From assembly GCA_963705545.1 (NCBI GenBank), contig CAVPJX010000002.1:434001-498000 (forward strand): a stretch of 64,000 nt of DNA, in the 5' to 3' direction. Below are positions 17,272 through 25,272 of the stretch, in pieces. Both the position numbers and the translations under genes were made by a program. The notes beneath the pieces are model-generated. The model did not search any database and had not been told where the DNA came from. It was given only the letters and a program-made list of their open reading frames with translations. Within the stretch, counting starts at the first letter, position 1; each line of letters opens with the position of its first letter. The stretch comes from DATBLY01 sp963705545. GTDB taxonomy: Bacteria; Actinomycetota; UBA4738; HRBIN12.

Positions 17272-17426
17272 CCGCCGCGGAGCTCCTCCTCTCGCAACAT
17301 CCCGAGCACCACCGCGCGCGCGTTCCGATCTACCTCCAGGTCCATGAGCAACTCGTTGAACATCTTGGTCCGCGGGTCGACGTAGAAGTCCCCGATCCTG
17401 CGGGCGCGCTGGTAGTCCGGCAACAT
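17268..17426 (-). CDS. Small protein of an unnamed family (short copy)
   Basis: 52 residues starting MLPDYQRARRIGDFYVDPRT and ending GMLREEELRGG. A clear relative is encoded on the other strand at 32690-32841, inside the integrated element (MLPDYERARRIGDFWVDPRT...IGMLREDEMGG). Compared with that copy, an N-terminal helical segment (NLEDVERLLHEKLDALD) is missing here and a stop lies 30 codons upstream in frame, so this may be a 5'-truncated copy. I do not recognise the family. The conserved core suggests a folded helical domain rather than chance. Confidence 0.5.
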   Translation of the reverse strand: MLPDYQRARRIGDFYVDPRTKMFNELLMDLEVDRNARAVVLGMLREEELRGG

Positions 17427-17616
17427 GAGCGTTGGATCGAACGCTCGGAAAGACGGCTCATCTGGAACTGAGCATGACTACAGCTGACCAGACGCAGGCG
17501 ATCCTCGAAGCACTCAGCCGAGACGACTCCCAACGTGACACACGAGGCCACTGGCTAGGGACTGACGACAACGGGAGTCGAACACCACCGGACTGAGATA
17601 CCGAGGAGGACTTCTG

Positions 17617-18180
17617 ATGCGCAGCGTGACCTATTCGATGAGCGTCTCACTTGACGGATACATCGTCGGGCCGGACGGCGACTTCAACTGGACGGTGCCC
17701 GACGAGGAGGTCTTTCGCTTCTGGATCGACGAGATACGAGGGGTCGGCGTGCACCTGTTGGGACGACGGCTGTACGAGACGATGCTGTACTGGGAGACCG
17801 CCGACCAGGATCCGTCGCTCGACGACTCGGAGCTCGAGTGGGCCGCGATCTGGAAGCCGCTCCCAAAGGTGGTGTTCTCCACCACGCTGTCGGCGGTGCA
17901 GGGCCATGCCCGCCTGGCCTCCGGCGGCCTGGCGGAGGAGATCGAGCGGTTGCGAGCCGAGCCGGGAGAGGGCGACATCGCGATCGGCGGCGCGACTCTC
18001 GCCGCCGAGGCGGCCGCGTTGGGTCTGATCGACGAGTACCGGGCCATGGTCTACCCGGTGCTGGTCGGCGGTGGCATTCCGTTCTTCCCCCAGCGCGAGC
18101 GCCGGGTGGATCTCGAACTCGTCGAGACCCGCACCTTCAGCTCGAGAGTCGTCTACCTCCGCTACCGCGTGGCGCGCTAG
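17617..18180 (+). CDS. Dihydrofolate reductase family protein (RibD C-terminal-like)
   Basis: 187 residues. YSMSVSLDGYIVGPDGDFNW, HLLGRRLYETM, IGGATLAAEAAALGLIDEY and PVLVGGGIPFF are the pattern of the RibD_C/DHFR-like superfamily, NADPH-binding reductases whose substrates are mostly unknown. GAGGAGG precedes the ATG. It stands alone in an accessory stretch. Confidence 0.85.
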   Translation: MRSVTYSMSVSLDGYIVGPDGDFNWTVPDEEVFRFWIDEIRGVGVHLLGRRLYETMLYWETADQDPSLDDSELEWAAIWKPLPKVVFSTTLSAVQGHARLASGGLAEEIERLRAEPGEGDIAIGGATLAAEAAALGLIDEYRAMVYPVLVGGGIPFFPQRERRVDLELVETRTFSSRVVYLRYRVAR

Positions 18181-18492
18181 CCCTAAGCGCCCGGATCGGA
18201 GCGGAGGCTCTCGCTTCAGTCAACAACGTCCGTGGGAACTACAACTAGCCGCGGTCCTTGACGAGCTTAGACCCCCTGGCAGGGCCAACCGATCGCGCGC
18301 GTCGGACTGCGAGAGCCGCGCTGGCGACCTCCTCGAGGATCGAGTGGAGCTCGAAGTCTCACCCGGCACAAGGATCCAGCTCACGGCGTCCGCATTCTGC
18401 CCGCGAACGACCGGGAGGCGTTAGGCGATGGGAACGATCGAGCATTCCCCCCTTTCCGAGCAAGGGGGGGAACGAAGGGGGAACGCAAGAGG

Positions 18493-18549
18493 CCAGGGGC
18501 ATCCCTTCCCGGCCAAGAACACGCACCGGGATGGCCCTGATGCCCCTGG
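18493..18549. repeat. 57-bp palindromic element in a gene-free stretch
   Basis: CCAGGGGCATC (18493-18503) pairs perfectly with GATGCCCCTGG (18539-18549); a nested CCCGG/CCGGG pair lies inside. Just before it, CCCCCCTT...AAGGGGGG (about 18447-18468) forms another hairpin and GGGGGAACG occurs twice in tandem. The surrounding 18181-18620 shows no gene. Possibilities are a REP/MITE-like element or a structured terminator region. Confidence 0.45.
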
Positions 18550-18620
18550 ACACCGCATGATCGCCGGAGCCCTCGCGGGTTCGGATCCAGGCTGCGTGGA
18601 TGACGACGTCGCTGAGGGGT

Positions 18621-18629
18621 GCAGAGGTT
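18621..18629 (-). promoter_or_regulatory. Candidate CarH-regulon site upstream of phr (8/9 match)
   Basis: GCAGAGGTT on the + strand matches GCATNGGTT (AACCNATGC on the other strand) at 8 of 9. The match extends: GCAGAGGTTCGTCG here against GCATAGGTTCGTCG at 25173, 13 of 14. It ends about 28 bases before the -10 box of phr, next to the expected -35. Confidence 0.45.
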
Positions 18630-18657
18630 CGTCGGCCGGCCCCGCTCCGGGGGCACC

Positions 18658-18663
18658 TACAGT
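18658..18663 (+). promoter_or_regulatory. -10 box TACAGT of the photolyase gene
   Basis: TACAGT is followed by 6 bases and the GTG at 18670, the spacing of a leaderless transcript. It supports the chosen start over in-frame codons further up. Confidence 0.6.
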
Positions 18664-18669
18664 CGGGGC

Positions 18670-19983
18670 GTGCGTTCCCTCGTCTTGTTCACCCGCGATC
18701 TGCGGATCCGCGACCAGCCTGCCCTCGCGCTCGCGTCCCGCGAGAGCACGGAGGTCGTGCCGCTCTTCGTGCTCGACCCTGAGCTCCTCGGCTCGTCGCC
18801 GAACCGCCATCGGTTCCTGCTCGAGAGCCTGGTCGACCTCGATCGAGCGCTCGAGGGTCTCGGCGGTCGACTGATCCTGCGTCGCGGGGACGTCGTCCGA
18901 GAGACCCTGCGGGTGGCGCGCGAAAGCGGCTGTGCCCGCGTCCTGCTGAGCGGCGATACGGGCGCGTACGCGATCCGTCGAGAGGCTCGGCTCGCCGAGG
19001 CGTGCGTCGCCGACGGGGTCGGACTCCAGATCCTGCCGGGGAACTCGATCGTGGAGCCGGGGGCCGTCGCGCCGGTGGGGCGTGGTGCCTATCGCGTGTT
19101 CACGCCGTACCACCGGGCCTGGCTCGAGGTGGCGCGACCGATCCCGGAGCCGGCGCCACGTCGACTGCGGCTCCCTCCGGACCTCGATCCCGGCTCGCGC
19201 CCCGATCCGGCGTGGGTCACGCCCGATGCCCTGGATCCACCCCGTGGCGGGGAGCGAGCCGGCCGTCGCCGGCTCCACGCGTTCCTGGGCCAGGAGCTCG
19301 CGTGCTACGCGGAGGCACGAGACGACCTGGCCGCCAACGCGACGTCGCGTCTGTCGCCGTATCTGCGGTTCGGGTGCGTCTCCGCCAACGAACTCGCGAC
19401 GCGCGCTGCCACCCTCCCGGGCTCGGGCCCGTTCCTGCGGCAGCTCGCGTGGCGGGACTTTTTCAGGCAGCTCCTCGCCAACGACCCGGCGCTCGCCTGG
19501 CGCGACCTGCGCGCGGCGGTGGGTGTGAGCGAACCGCCGGCCTCGCCGGACCGGCTGGTGGCGGCCTGGCGCGAGGGTAGGACCGGCGTCCCGCTCGTGG
19601 ATGCCGGGATGCGTCAGCTCCAGCGAGAGGGATGGATGCACAACCGCGCGCGTCTGGTCACGGCATCCTTCCTCACGAGACGACTTGGGATCGCGTGGCA
19701 ACGAGGCGAGCGGCACTTCTCGAGGCTCCTGGTCGACGCCGATCCCGCGAACGACGCCGGGAACTGGCAGTGGACGGCGGGTACCGGCGCGGATCCACGC
19801 AGGACGAGGACCCTCGCCCCGGTCCGGCAGGCGAGGCGCTTCGACCCGACCGCCGCGTACGTTCGAAGGTACGTCCACGAGCTCGCGGACGTCGAAGGTC
19901 CACGGGTCTTCGCACCGTGGCTCGATCCGGAGCTGTTGCGGCGGACGGGCTATCCGGAGCCGATCGTTCCGGTCACCGCGTAG
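18670..19983 (+). CDS. phr: Deoxyribodipyrimidine photolyase (class I CPD type)
   Basis: 437 residues. N-terminal Rossmann-like antenna domain (SLVLFTRDLRIRDQPAL) and C-terminal FAD domain with the family block GRTGVPLVDAGMRQL...GWMHNRARL...DADPANDAGNWQWTAGTG. It uses near-UV/blue light to split cyclobutane pyrimidine dimers. GTG start fixed by the leaderless -10 box. Its end overlaps the end of the convergent photoreceptor-regulator gene by 11 bases, and a candidate regulon site lies upstream, so light control is likely. A CPD rather than a 6-4 or cryptochrome role is inferred from overall similarity. Confidence 0.9.
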   Translation: MRSLVLFTRDLRIRDQPALALASRESTEVVPLFVLDPELLGSSPNRHRFLLESLVDLDRALEGLGGRLILRRGDVVRETLRVARESGCARVLLSGDTGAYAIRREARLAEACVADGVGLQILPGNSIVEPGAVAPVGRGAYRVFTPYHRAWLEVARPIPEPAPRRLRLPPDLDPGSRPDPAWVTPDALDPPRGGERAGRRRLHAFLGQELACYAEARDDLAANATSRLSPYLRFGCVSANELATRAATLPGSGPFLRQLAWRDFFRQLLANDPALAWRDLRAAVGVSEPPASPDRLVAAWREGRTGVPLVDAGMRQLQREGWMHNRARLVTASFLTRRLGIAWQRGERHFSRLLVDADPANDAGNWQWTAGTGADPRRTRTLAPVRQARRFDPTAAYVRRYVHELADVEGPRVFAPWLDPELLRRTGYPEPIVPVTA

Positions 19984-20881
19984 CGCGGCGGGATCCGGCG
20001 CGGGCGGATCCGCGCCCGAGCGTCTCCTCGAGGACCTGCGCGGCACCGACGACGTCCTCGCCGAGGTAGATGCCGGGCACCCCCCGGCGCGACGACGGCG
20101 CGATGAACGCGTCCCCGGCGTAGAAGGCCCTGACGCCGGGCACCGCCTCGACGGCGGCGAGCGATGCGATCGCCGCCCGGCGCGTGACGCCACGCTGTGA
20201 GATCACGACCGCGGCGACCGCACGCGTGGAACGCACGGCGGAGAGGAAGGCGGGCGTCGGGGTCACGGCGCCGAGGACTCGACAGGGCCAACCCCGCCGC
20301 GCGAGGACCAGGGCGAAGCTCTCGAGCCCGATCGTGTGGAGGTCCTTGGGGCCACAGGCGAGCACGATCGGGTCCGAGCCGAGCGCCGGCGGGGCCATCG
20401 CGAGCTGTCGGGCGAGCCACACGCGGACGGTCTCGGTGGCGAGGTGCTCCTGCTCGATGTCGCAGGTCCCCGCCTTCCAGCGGGTCCCGATCTGCCGCAG
20501 CGCGGGGAACAGCACGTCGCGGACCGTCGCCTCGACGCCGAACCGCTCCGCCGATCGGTCGAGAGCGTCGCGGACCCCATCCGTGTCGAGGACCATGGCG
20601 GCCTGAACCATCGCGTCGACGAGGTCGCTGCCCGCGTGCTGACGGGGCTCGGCCGTGAGTCGAGCCACGGCTTCCCGTGCGGGATGGCCGCGCGTGATCA
20701 GGTCCCGCAGGTCCCGAAGCTGCTCGATCTCCTGCGGCGTGTATCGGCGATGCTTGCCGCCGGTACGGGGTGGGGTCGGGAACCCGTAGCGCCGTTCCCA
20801 CGATCGGATCGTCGGTACGGGGATGTCGAGCGTCGTCGATACGCTCGCGATGGGCACCCCTTCGACCTCGCTGATCTTCAT
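19973..20881 (-). CDS. carH: CarH/LitR-type MerR regulator with adenosyl-B12 light-sensing domain
   Basis: 302 residues. MerR winged helix at 1-75 (PVPTIRSWERRYGFPTP), helical cap at 80-165 and a cobalamin-binding Rossmann domain from 170. The AdoCbl-photoreceptor signature is complete: Trp135-x9-Glu145-His146, and D180-L-H182-T-I-G185 with the lower-ligand His. The positions run 4 to 5 residues behind those of Thermus CarH (W131, E141, H142, H177). In this family the dark AdoCbl-bound tetramer represses, and light breaks the Co-C bond and frees the DNA. The start is set by TACCAT six bases upstream. Targets are likely the neighbouring photolyase and lipid genes. Confidence 0.88.
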   Translation of the reverse strand: MKISEVEGVPIASVSTTLDIPVPTIRSWERRYGFPTPPRTGGKHRRYTPQEIEQLRDLRDLITRGHPAREAVARLTAEPRQHAGSDLVDAMVQAAMVLDTDGVRDALDRSAERFGVEATVRDVLFPALRQIGTRWKAGTCDIEQEHLATETVRVWLARQLAMAPPALGSDPIVLACGPKDLHTIGLESFALVLARRGWPCRVLGAVTPTPAFLSAVRSTRAVAAVVISQRGVTRRAAIASLAAVEAVPGVRAFYAGDAFIAPSSRRGVPGIYLGEDVVGAAQVLEETLGRGSARAGSRRATR

Positions 20882-20887
20882 GGGCGC

Positions 20888-20941
20888 ATGGTACGCCGCC
20901 CACGGTACCGATGCATAGCAGCGGCTCATCACGCATGGGTT
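20888..20941 (-). promoter_or_regulatory. Promoter of carH with two candidate operator half-sites
   Basis: The -10 box TACCAT (20888-20893, minus strand) lies 6 bases before the start codon. TACCGATGC at 20906-20914 (+ strand; 8/9 to AACCNATGC) overlaps the expected -35. AACCCATGC at 20933-20941 (minus strand, 9/9) lies just upstream, in inverted orientation. The layout fits negative autoregulation. Confidence 0.5.
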
Positions 20942-20994
20942 CCCTCGCTCGACGAAAGGACGGGAGGCGTGTACTGAGGACCGGGCCACCCAGA

Positions 20995-21038
20995 AACTAT
21001 GCATAGAACGCTTCCGTCTGGACCATACTGCATGGGTT
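20995..21038 (+). promoter_or_regulatory. Candidate operator sites upstream of the DUF4397 gene
   Basis: AAACTATGC at 20995-21003 (8/9) overlaps the perfect palindrome CTATGCATAG (20997-21006). GCATGGGTT at 21030-21038 is a 9/9 copy of the motif on the other strand. A possible -10, CATACT (21024-21029), lies between them, so binding would cover the promoter. Confidence 0.45.
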
Positions 21039-21093
21039 GACGTACGGTCTTCGAGAGGGCGGGAGGTTCCCGCTCCGGAGCAAGGGAGGGCAC

Positions 21094-21762
21094 ATGAAGG
21101 AGCGACTCATGGGACTCGGCGTCGCCGCGACGCTGATCGTCTCGATGCTCGGTGTCGGCACGGCCAACGCCGCCGACGCCTCGCTGAACGCGGTGCACGG
21201 GATCCCCGGCGTCGACGTGGAGGTCTGCGTGAACGGGGCGGTAGCGATCCCCGACTTCAACCCTGGCGACGTCGTCACCGGTGTCCCGCTCGCATCGGGG
21301 AGCTATGACGTCAAGATCGTGGCGGCCGGCGACACGTGTGACGACGCCGCGATCCTCGAGGCCAACAGCCTCGTCCTGACGAGCGGCGGCAACTACACGG
21401 CCGTCGCGTACCTGGAGGCCGACGGGACCCCCACGCTCGGCCTGTACGAGAACAACGTGAAGCCGCTGGCCAAGGGCACCGCTCGCCTGACGGTTCGCCA
21501 CACGGCGGCCGCTCCGGAGGTGGATGTCTGGGCGAACGGTTCGGTGATCCTGACCGACGTGTCCAACGGTGCCTCTGCGACGTTGAAGGTGCCGAAGGGT
21601 GTGTACGCCGCGTGGGTCTCGCTGCCCGGCGACCACCAGCCGGTGATCGGCCCGGACGTGCTGAAGCTCAAGAACGGCAACGCCTACCAGGTCTACGCCT
21701 GGGGGAGCGGCTCCGCGGGCTACGGTTTCGCGGTGGTCGCGGTGCCGGCTGGCTCGAAGTAA
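21094..21762 (+). CDS. Secreted DUF4397 domain protein
   Basis: 222 residues. A Sec signal peptide (residues 1-26, ending GVGTANA) precedes two DUF4397-like repeats: LNAVHGIPGVDVEVCVNG and RLTVRHTAAAPEVDVWANG, each followed by a beta-rich stretch. DUF4397 proteins are extracellular beta-sandwich proteins of unknown function, common in Actinobacteria. GGGAGGG precedes the ATG at 21094. Divergent from carH and preceded by the same motif as the lipid operon, so it may be part of the regulon. A strong hairpin follows it. Confidence 0.85.
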   Translation: MKERLMGLGVAATLIVSMLGVGTANAADASLNAVHGIPGVDVEVCVNGAVAIPDFNPGDVVTGVPLASGSYDVKIVAAGDTCDDAAILEANSLVLTSGGNYTAVAYLEADGTPTLGLYENNVKPLAKGTARLTVRHTAAAPEVDVWANGSVILTDVSNGASATLKVPKGVYAAWVSLPGDHQPVIGPDVLKLKNGNAYQVYAWGSGSAGYGFAVVAVPAGSK

Positions 21763-21791
21763 GGAGCCGCCGACCTACCGACGTACAGATG

Positions 21792-21825
21792 GAACGGCCC
21801 CGCCGGGGATCCGGCGGGGCCGTTC
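21792..21825. terminator. Strong bidirectional hairpin terminator
   Basis: GAACGGCCCCGCCGG (21792-21806) and CCGGCGGGGCCGTTC (21811-21825) form a perfect 15-bp stem with a 4-base loop. It lies between the convergent ends of the DUF4397 gene and the lipid operon. There is no long T-run, as usual in GC-rich Actinobacteria. Confidence 0.8.
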
Positions 21826-21867
21826 GCTCCCCGTTCACGGCCTCGGCCTCGGCCGCGAGATGCGGGA

Positions 21868-23052
21868 TCAGCGCCGCGACGGTTCGAGGACGATCTGGCT
21901 GACGTCCGTCCGGCCGCTCCGGAACCCACCCTCGCAATACGACAGGTAGTACTGCCACATGCGGCGGAAGCGCTCGTCGAATCCGAGCTCGGCGATCCGT
22001 GGCCACGCGCGGTCGAAGCGCCGCCGCCACTCCGCGAGCGTGAGCGCGTAGGACGAGCCGTACCCCTCACGCGCCGTCGGGCGGAACCCGGCCGCCGCGG
22101 CGTCGGCGCGCAGGACCTTGGGGGACGGCACCTGAGCGCCCGGGAACACGTAGCGGCGGATGAAGTCCGGGTTGGCGTTCGACGACGCCCAGTGGCGGTC
22201 GGCGACCGTGATCGCCTGGAGCGCCAGGCGCCCGGCTGGGGCCAGGCGGTCGGCGAGCACGCGGAAGTACCCGGGCCAGCGAGCGCGGGGGATCGACTCG
22301 ATCATCTCGATCGACACGATCGCGTCGTAGGTGCCGGTCGTGCGCGCGAAGTCCTCGAGCCGGACCGAGACGCGGTCGCCGAGTCCCAGCTCGGCCATCT
22401 GCTTCTCGACCCAGGTGGCCTGTTCGCGGGACACCGTCACGGTCGTCACCCGGCACCCCAGCTCGCCCGCCGCGTACGCCGCGAAGGCCCCCCAGCCCGA
22501 TCCGATCTCCAGGACGTGCATCCCCGGACGCAGGCCGGCGGCCGCGGCGATCCGCCGGTACTTCTCCTGTTGCGCCTCCTCGAGCGTCATGCGGTCGCGG
22601 ATGAACACGCCCGACGAGTACGTCATGGAGCGGTCGAGCCACGCCCGGAAGAAGTCGTTGCCCAGGTCGTAGTGCTGCACCGTCGTCCGCAGGGGGCCAC
22701 GGGGTGCGCCGGCGCGCCCGAGCGCGTTCCAGGCGGCGCGGGCCGGACGTTCGAGTGCTGCAGGAACGCGTGGCCGACCATCCGGCTCGAGGTGGCGGGC
22801 CCCGAGCTCGATCACCGACGCGAGGTCGGGGGAGTCGAACTCGCCCTCGATCCACCCGTTGGCCAGGCCGATCGCGCCCGTGGTGATCAATCGACGGATC
22901 AGCCGGTCGTCCCTGAGGGCGATCTCCGCCGCGGGCCCGGGAGCCGGCCCGGCCCGGTCGATCACCGAGCCGTCCGGGAAGGTCACATGGAGGCTGCCGA
23001 GCCGGAGCCGGCCGGCGAGCCGTCGCGTGAGCAAGCGATCCACCTCGGTCAT
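21868..23052 (-). CDS. Cyclopropane-fatty-acid-synthase-like SAM methyltransferase
   Basis: 394 residues. N-terminal lipid-binding part (GLANGWIEGEFDSPDL), then the CFAS core: VQHYDLGNDFFRAWLD, MTYSSGVF, the SAM motif VLEIGSGWGAFA, SIEMIESI and QAITVADRHW...FIRRYVFPG. The family adds a methyl or methylene group to a double bond of membrane acyl chains. Last gene of a three-gene operon; its ATG overlaps the DUF1365 stop (ATGA). Related genes in light or singlet-oxygen regulons (for example the RpoE-ChrR regulon of Rhodobacter) modify membrane lipids, in that case towards furan fatty acids. The exact product here is unknown. Confidence 0.88.
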   Translation of the reverse strand: MTEVDRLLTRRLAGRLRLGSLHVTFPDGSVIDRAGPAPGPAAEIALRDDRLIRRLITTGAIGLANGWIEGEFDSPDLASVIELGARHLEPDGRPRVPAALERPARAAWNALGRAGAPRGPLRTTVQHYDLGNDFFRAWLDRSMTYSSGVFIRDRMTLEEAQQEKYRRIAAAAGLRPGMHVLEIGSGWGAFAAYAAGELGCRVTTVTVSREQATWVEKQMAELGLGDRVSVRLEDFARTTGTYDAIVSIEMIESIPRARWPGYFRVLADRLAPAGRLALQAITVADRHWASSNANPDFIRRYVFPGAQVPSPKVLRADAAAAGFRPTAREGYGSSYALTLAEWRRRFDRAWPRIAELGFDERFRRMWQYYLSYCEGGFRSGRTDVSQIVLEPSRR

Positions 23053-23837
23053 CGCGCGAGCTCCACGGGCGCCCGCTCGATCGTGACGAGATCGTCGGGT
23101 GCCGGACCGTGACGGCGGAACGGCGCGCCCTTGCGCCACAGCCGCCACGCCTGCAGATGGATCCCACCGAGCACCTTGAGCGTGATCATCGGATGCGTCG
23201 CGAACGCCCTCCACAGGCCCGCACCCGTGAGCTCCCGGCGCTTCGCGACGAAGGTCGCCGTCAGGACCTGGCCGGCCGGGAGGTACTCGCGCACCAGCAA
23301 CGCCGCGCGCGCGTCCGGCGGCCGCACACGGAACTCGTACGTCGCGTCTTGATCGATGAACGGCGACACGAAGAGCTCCTTGGCGAACACGTGGCGGGCG
23401 TTGCCCGCGGGGTCGAGCCCGTCGACTCTCGTCAGATGATGGTGCCACTGCCCGAACGTGTTGGACACCTCGTACAGGACGGCTCGGAGATCGCCGCCGG
23501 GCCCGTAACCGAACCACACCGAGATGGGGTTGAACACGTGTCCGAAGACCCGCGGCATCGTCAGGATCCTGACCGGCCCTCCCTCCAGGTCGATCCCGGC
23601 ATCCCGGAGGTACCCGTCCAGCCAGGGACGCAGGGGCGAGCCGTCGCGGGGTCCGTGGTCGCGATCCCAGAACGCGAACGGCGAGCGCCGGTTGTGACCG
23701 AAGCCGGGGACCGTTCGATCGAGCCGGGGGAGCTCGTCCAGGTCGAGCGCGAGGTAGTAGACGCCGTAGGTGAACCGGTGGGTCGCGGGGAAGAAGCGGC
23801 GGTGCATCACCGTGCCGACGTAGATCGCGCTGTTCAC
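23049..23837 (-). CDS. DUF1365 family protein
   Basis: 262 residues, full length. IYVGTVMHRRFFPATHRFTYGVYYLALDLDEL is the typical start, and RVFGHVFNPISVWFGY, YEVSNTFGQ and KELFVSPF follow. The function is unknown, but the gene is almost always found between a FAD amine-oxidase-like gene and a CFAS-like gene, exactly as here. The GTG start overlaps the upstream stop by GTGA. Its soluble, His-rich core suggests a lipid- or cofactor-handling partner of the two enzymes. Confidence 0.9.
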   Translation of the reverse strand: MNSAIYVGTVMHRRFFPATHRFTYGVYYLALDLDELPRLDRTVPGFGHNRRSPFAFWDRDHGPRDGSPLRPWLDGYLRDAGIDLEGGPVRILTMPRVFGHVFNPISVWFGYGPGGDLRAVLYEVSNTFGQWHHHLTRVDGLDPAGNARHVFAKELFVSPFIDQDATYEFRVRPPDARAALLVREYLPAGQVLTATFVAKRRELTGAGLWRAFATHPMITLKVLGGIHLQAWRLWRKGAPFRRHGPAPDDLVTIERAPVELAR

Positions 23838-25120
23838 GCCGCCGCCCCGACCGGCACGGGCGCACCGATCCACGGGGCGGGCGCGCCGAGCGCCTCGGCC
23901 ACCGAGAGCCCCGATCGCAGGCCGTCCTCGTGGAACCCGTGTCCGCACCAGGCGCCGGCGAACCAGGTGCGGCCGACCCCCTGGATCGAGGGGAGGCGCG
24001 CCTGGGCGTCGACGGCGGCGCGGTCGAACCGGGGATGGGCGTAGGAGAAGCGCTGGACCTCACCACGCGGTTCCCTGATCGGGTTCAGCGTCACGAACAC
24101 CGGGCGCCGGGTCCGGAGGTTCTGGAGACGGTTCATCCAGTACGTGAGGGACACGGGCCGCGACCGCTCGGGTGCACCGCGCCCCTCGGCGAGGTAGTTC
24201 CAGCTGGCCCATGCGCCGCTTCGAGCCGGCATCAGGGCCGGGTCCCGATGCAGCACCGCCTCGTTGCGCTGATACCGGATCGCGCTCAGCACCTCGCGTT
24301 CCTGCGGGGTGGCGTCGGCGCCCAGGATCCGGAGCGTGGTGTCCGTGTGCGTCGCGAAGACGATCTCGTCGAACCGATCGAGCCCTCCGTGGGCGTCTCG
24401 GACGATCACCCCCTCCGGGGAGCGGCGCACCCCGACGACCGGTCGCGACCGTCGGATCTCGTCCAACCCGGCGGTCAGCCGCCGGACGTACTCGCGGCTG
24501 CCGCCGGTGACGGTGCGCCAACGGGGCCTGGCGCGCACCTGCAGGATGTCGTGGTTCATCAGGAACCCGATGAGCGTCGTCACGGGGAACTCGAGCATGT
24601 CATCCAGGCCCGATGACCAGATCGCGGCCGACACCGGGAGCAACAGGTCGAGGCGGAACGCCTCCCCGTAGCCGCGGCGCTCCAGGTAGGAGCCCAGCGT
24701 CTCGCGCGTGCCCGAGGCGAGGACCCGAGGAGCATCCGAGCAGAACCGACGGAAGTCGCGCAGCATCCGCCACGTGTCGGGCCGCAGCGCGTTGGACGGC
24801 TGCGCGAACAACCCTCGCGCCCGGCTCCGGTACTCGAAGGCGCCTCCGGACACCGAGACGGAGAACGACATGTCGCTCTGCTCGGTCGGCACCTCGAGCG
24901 CTTCGAACAGACGGACCAGGTTCGGGTAGTTGCGCTCGTTGTAGACGATGAAGCCCGTATCGACCGGAACCACGCGGCCGTCGTCGTCCACCTCGACCGT
25001 GTTCGAGTGCCCGCCGATCCTGGGCTCGGCCTCGTACAGCACGACGTCGTGGCGCCGGTCCAGTGCCCACGCCGCGCCCATGCCCGCGATCCCGCCGCCG
25101 ATCACCGCGATCCTCGCCAT
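23834..25120 (-). CDS. FAD-dependent amine-oxidase-like oxidoreductase
   Basis: 428 residues. FAD-binding start RIAVIGGGIAGMGAAWAL with the acidic end of beta-2 (LYEAEPRIGGHSNTV) and the C-terminal FAD block FAGAWCGHGFHEDGLRSGLSVAEAL. It belongs to the NAD(P)/FAD group that includes protoporphyrinogen oxidase and carotenoid desaturases. In the conserved operon with DUF1365 and the CFAS-like enzyme it is thought to oxidise or desaturate a modified acyl chain. First gene of the operon; TACGGT six bases before the ATG marks a leaderless start. Confidence 0.88.
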   Translation of the reverse strand: MARIAVIGGGIAGMGAAWALDRRHDVVLYEAEPRIGGHSNTVEVDDDGRVVPVDTGFIVYNERNYPNLVRLFEALEVPTEQSDMSFSVSVSGGAFEYRSRARGLFAQPSNALRPDTWRMLRDFRRFCSDAPRVLASGTRETLGSYLERRGYGEAFRLDLLLPVSAAIWSSGLDDMLEFPVTTLIGFLMNHDILQVRARPRWRTVTGGSREYVRRLTAGLDEIRRSRPVVGVRRSPEGVIVRDAHGGLDRFDEIVFATHTDTTLRILGADATPQEREVLSAIRYQRNEAVLHRDPALMPARSGAWASWNYLAEGRGAPERSRPVSLTYWMNRLQNLRTRRPVFVTLNPIREPRGEVQRFSYAHPRFDRAAVDAQARLPSIQGVGRTWFAGAWCGHGFHEDGLRSGLSVAEALGAPAPWIGAPVPVGAAA

Positions 25121-25126
25121 GCATCG

Positions 25127-25181
25127 ACCGTAGCCACGGTCCGGTGGGCGTGCATCGGTTCCGACCTCAGGCGCATAGGTT
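25127..25181 (-). promoter_or_regulatory. Lipid-operon promoter with two perfect AACCNATGC sites
   Basis: TACGGT (25127-25132) is the -10 box. AACCGATGC (25152-25160) overlaps the expected -35 and AACCTATGC (25173-25181) lies 21 bp further up, two helical turns away, in the same orientation. Tandem sites over a -35 fit a tetrameric MerR-type repressor such as CarH. The desaturase gene on the other strand begins at 25273 and could share the region. Confidence 0.55.
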
Positions 25182-25272
25182 CGTCGCCATCAGGCCTGGG
25201 GTGGGGACATAGGGTTACGTCCGGGATCGGCGGCTGCCCGCGCCGCCGCGTCCCACCGAGGAGGAACGACCG

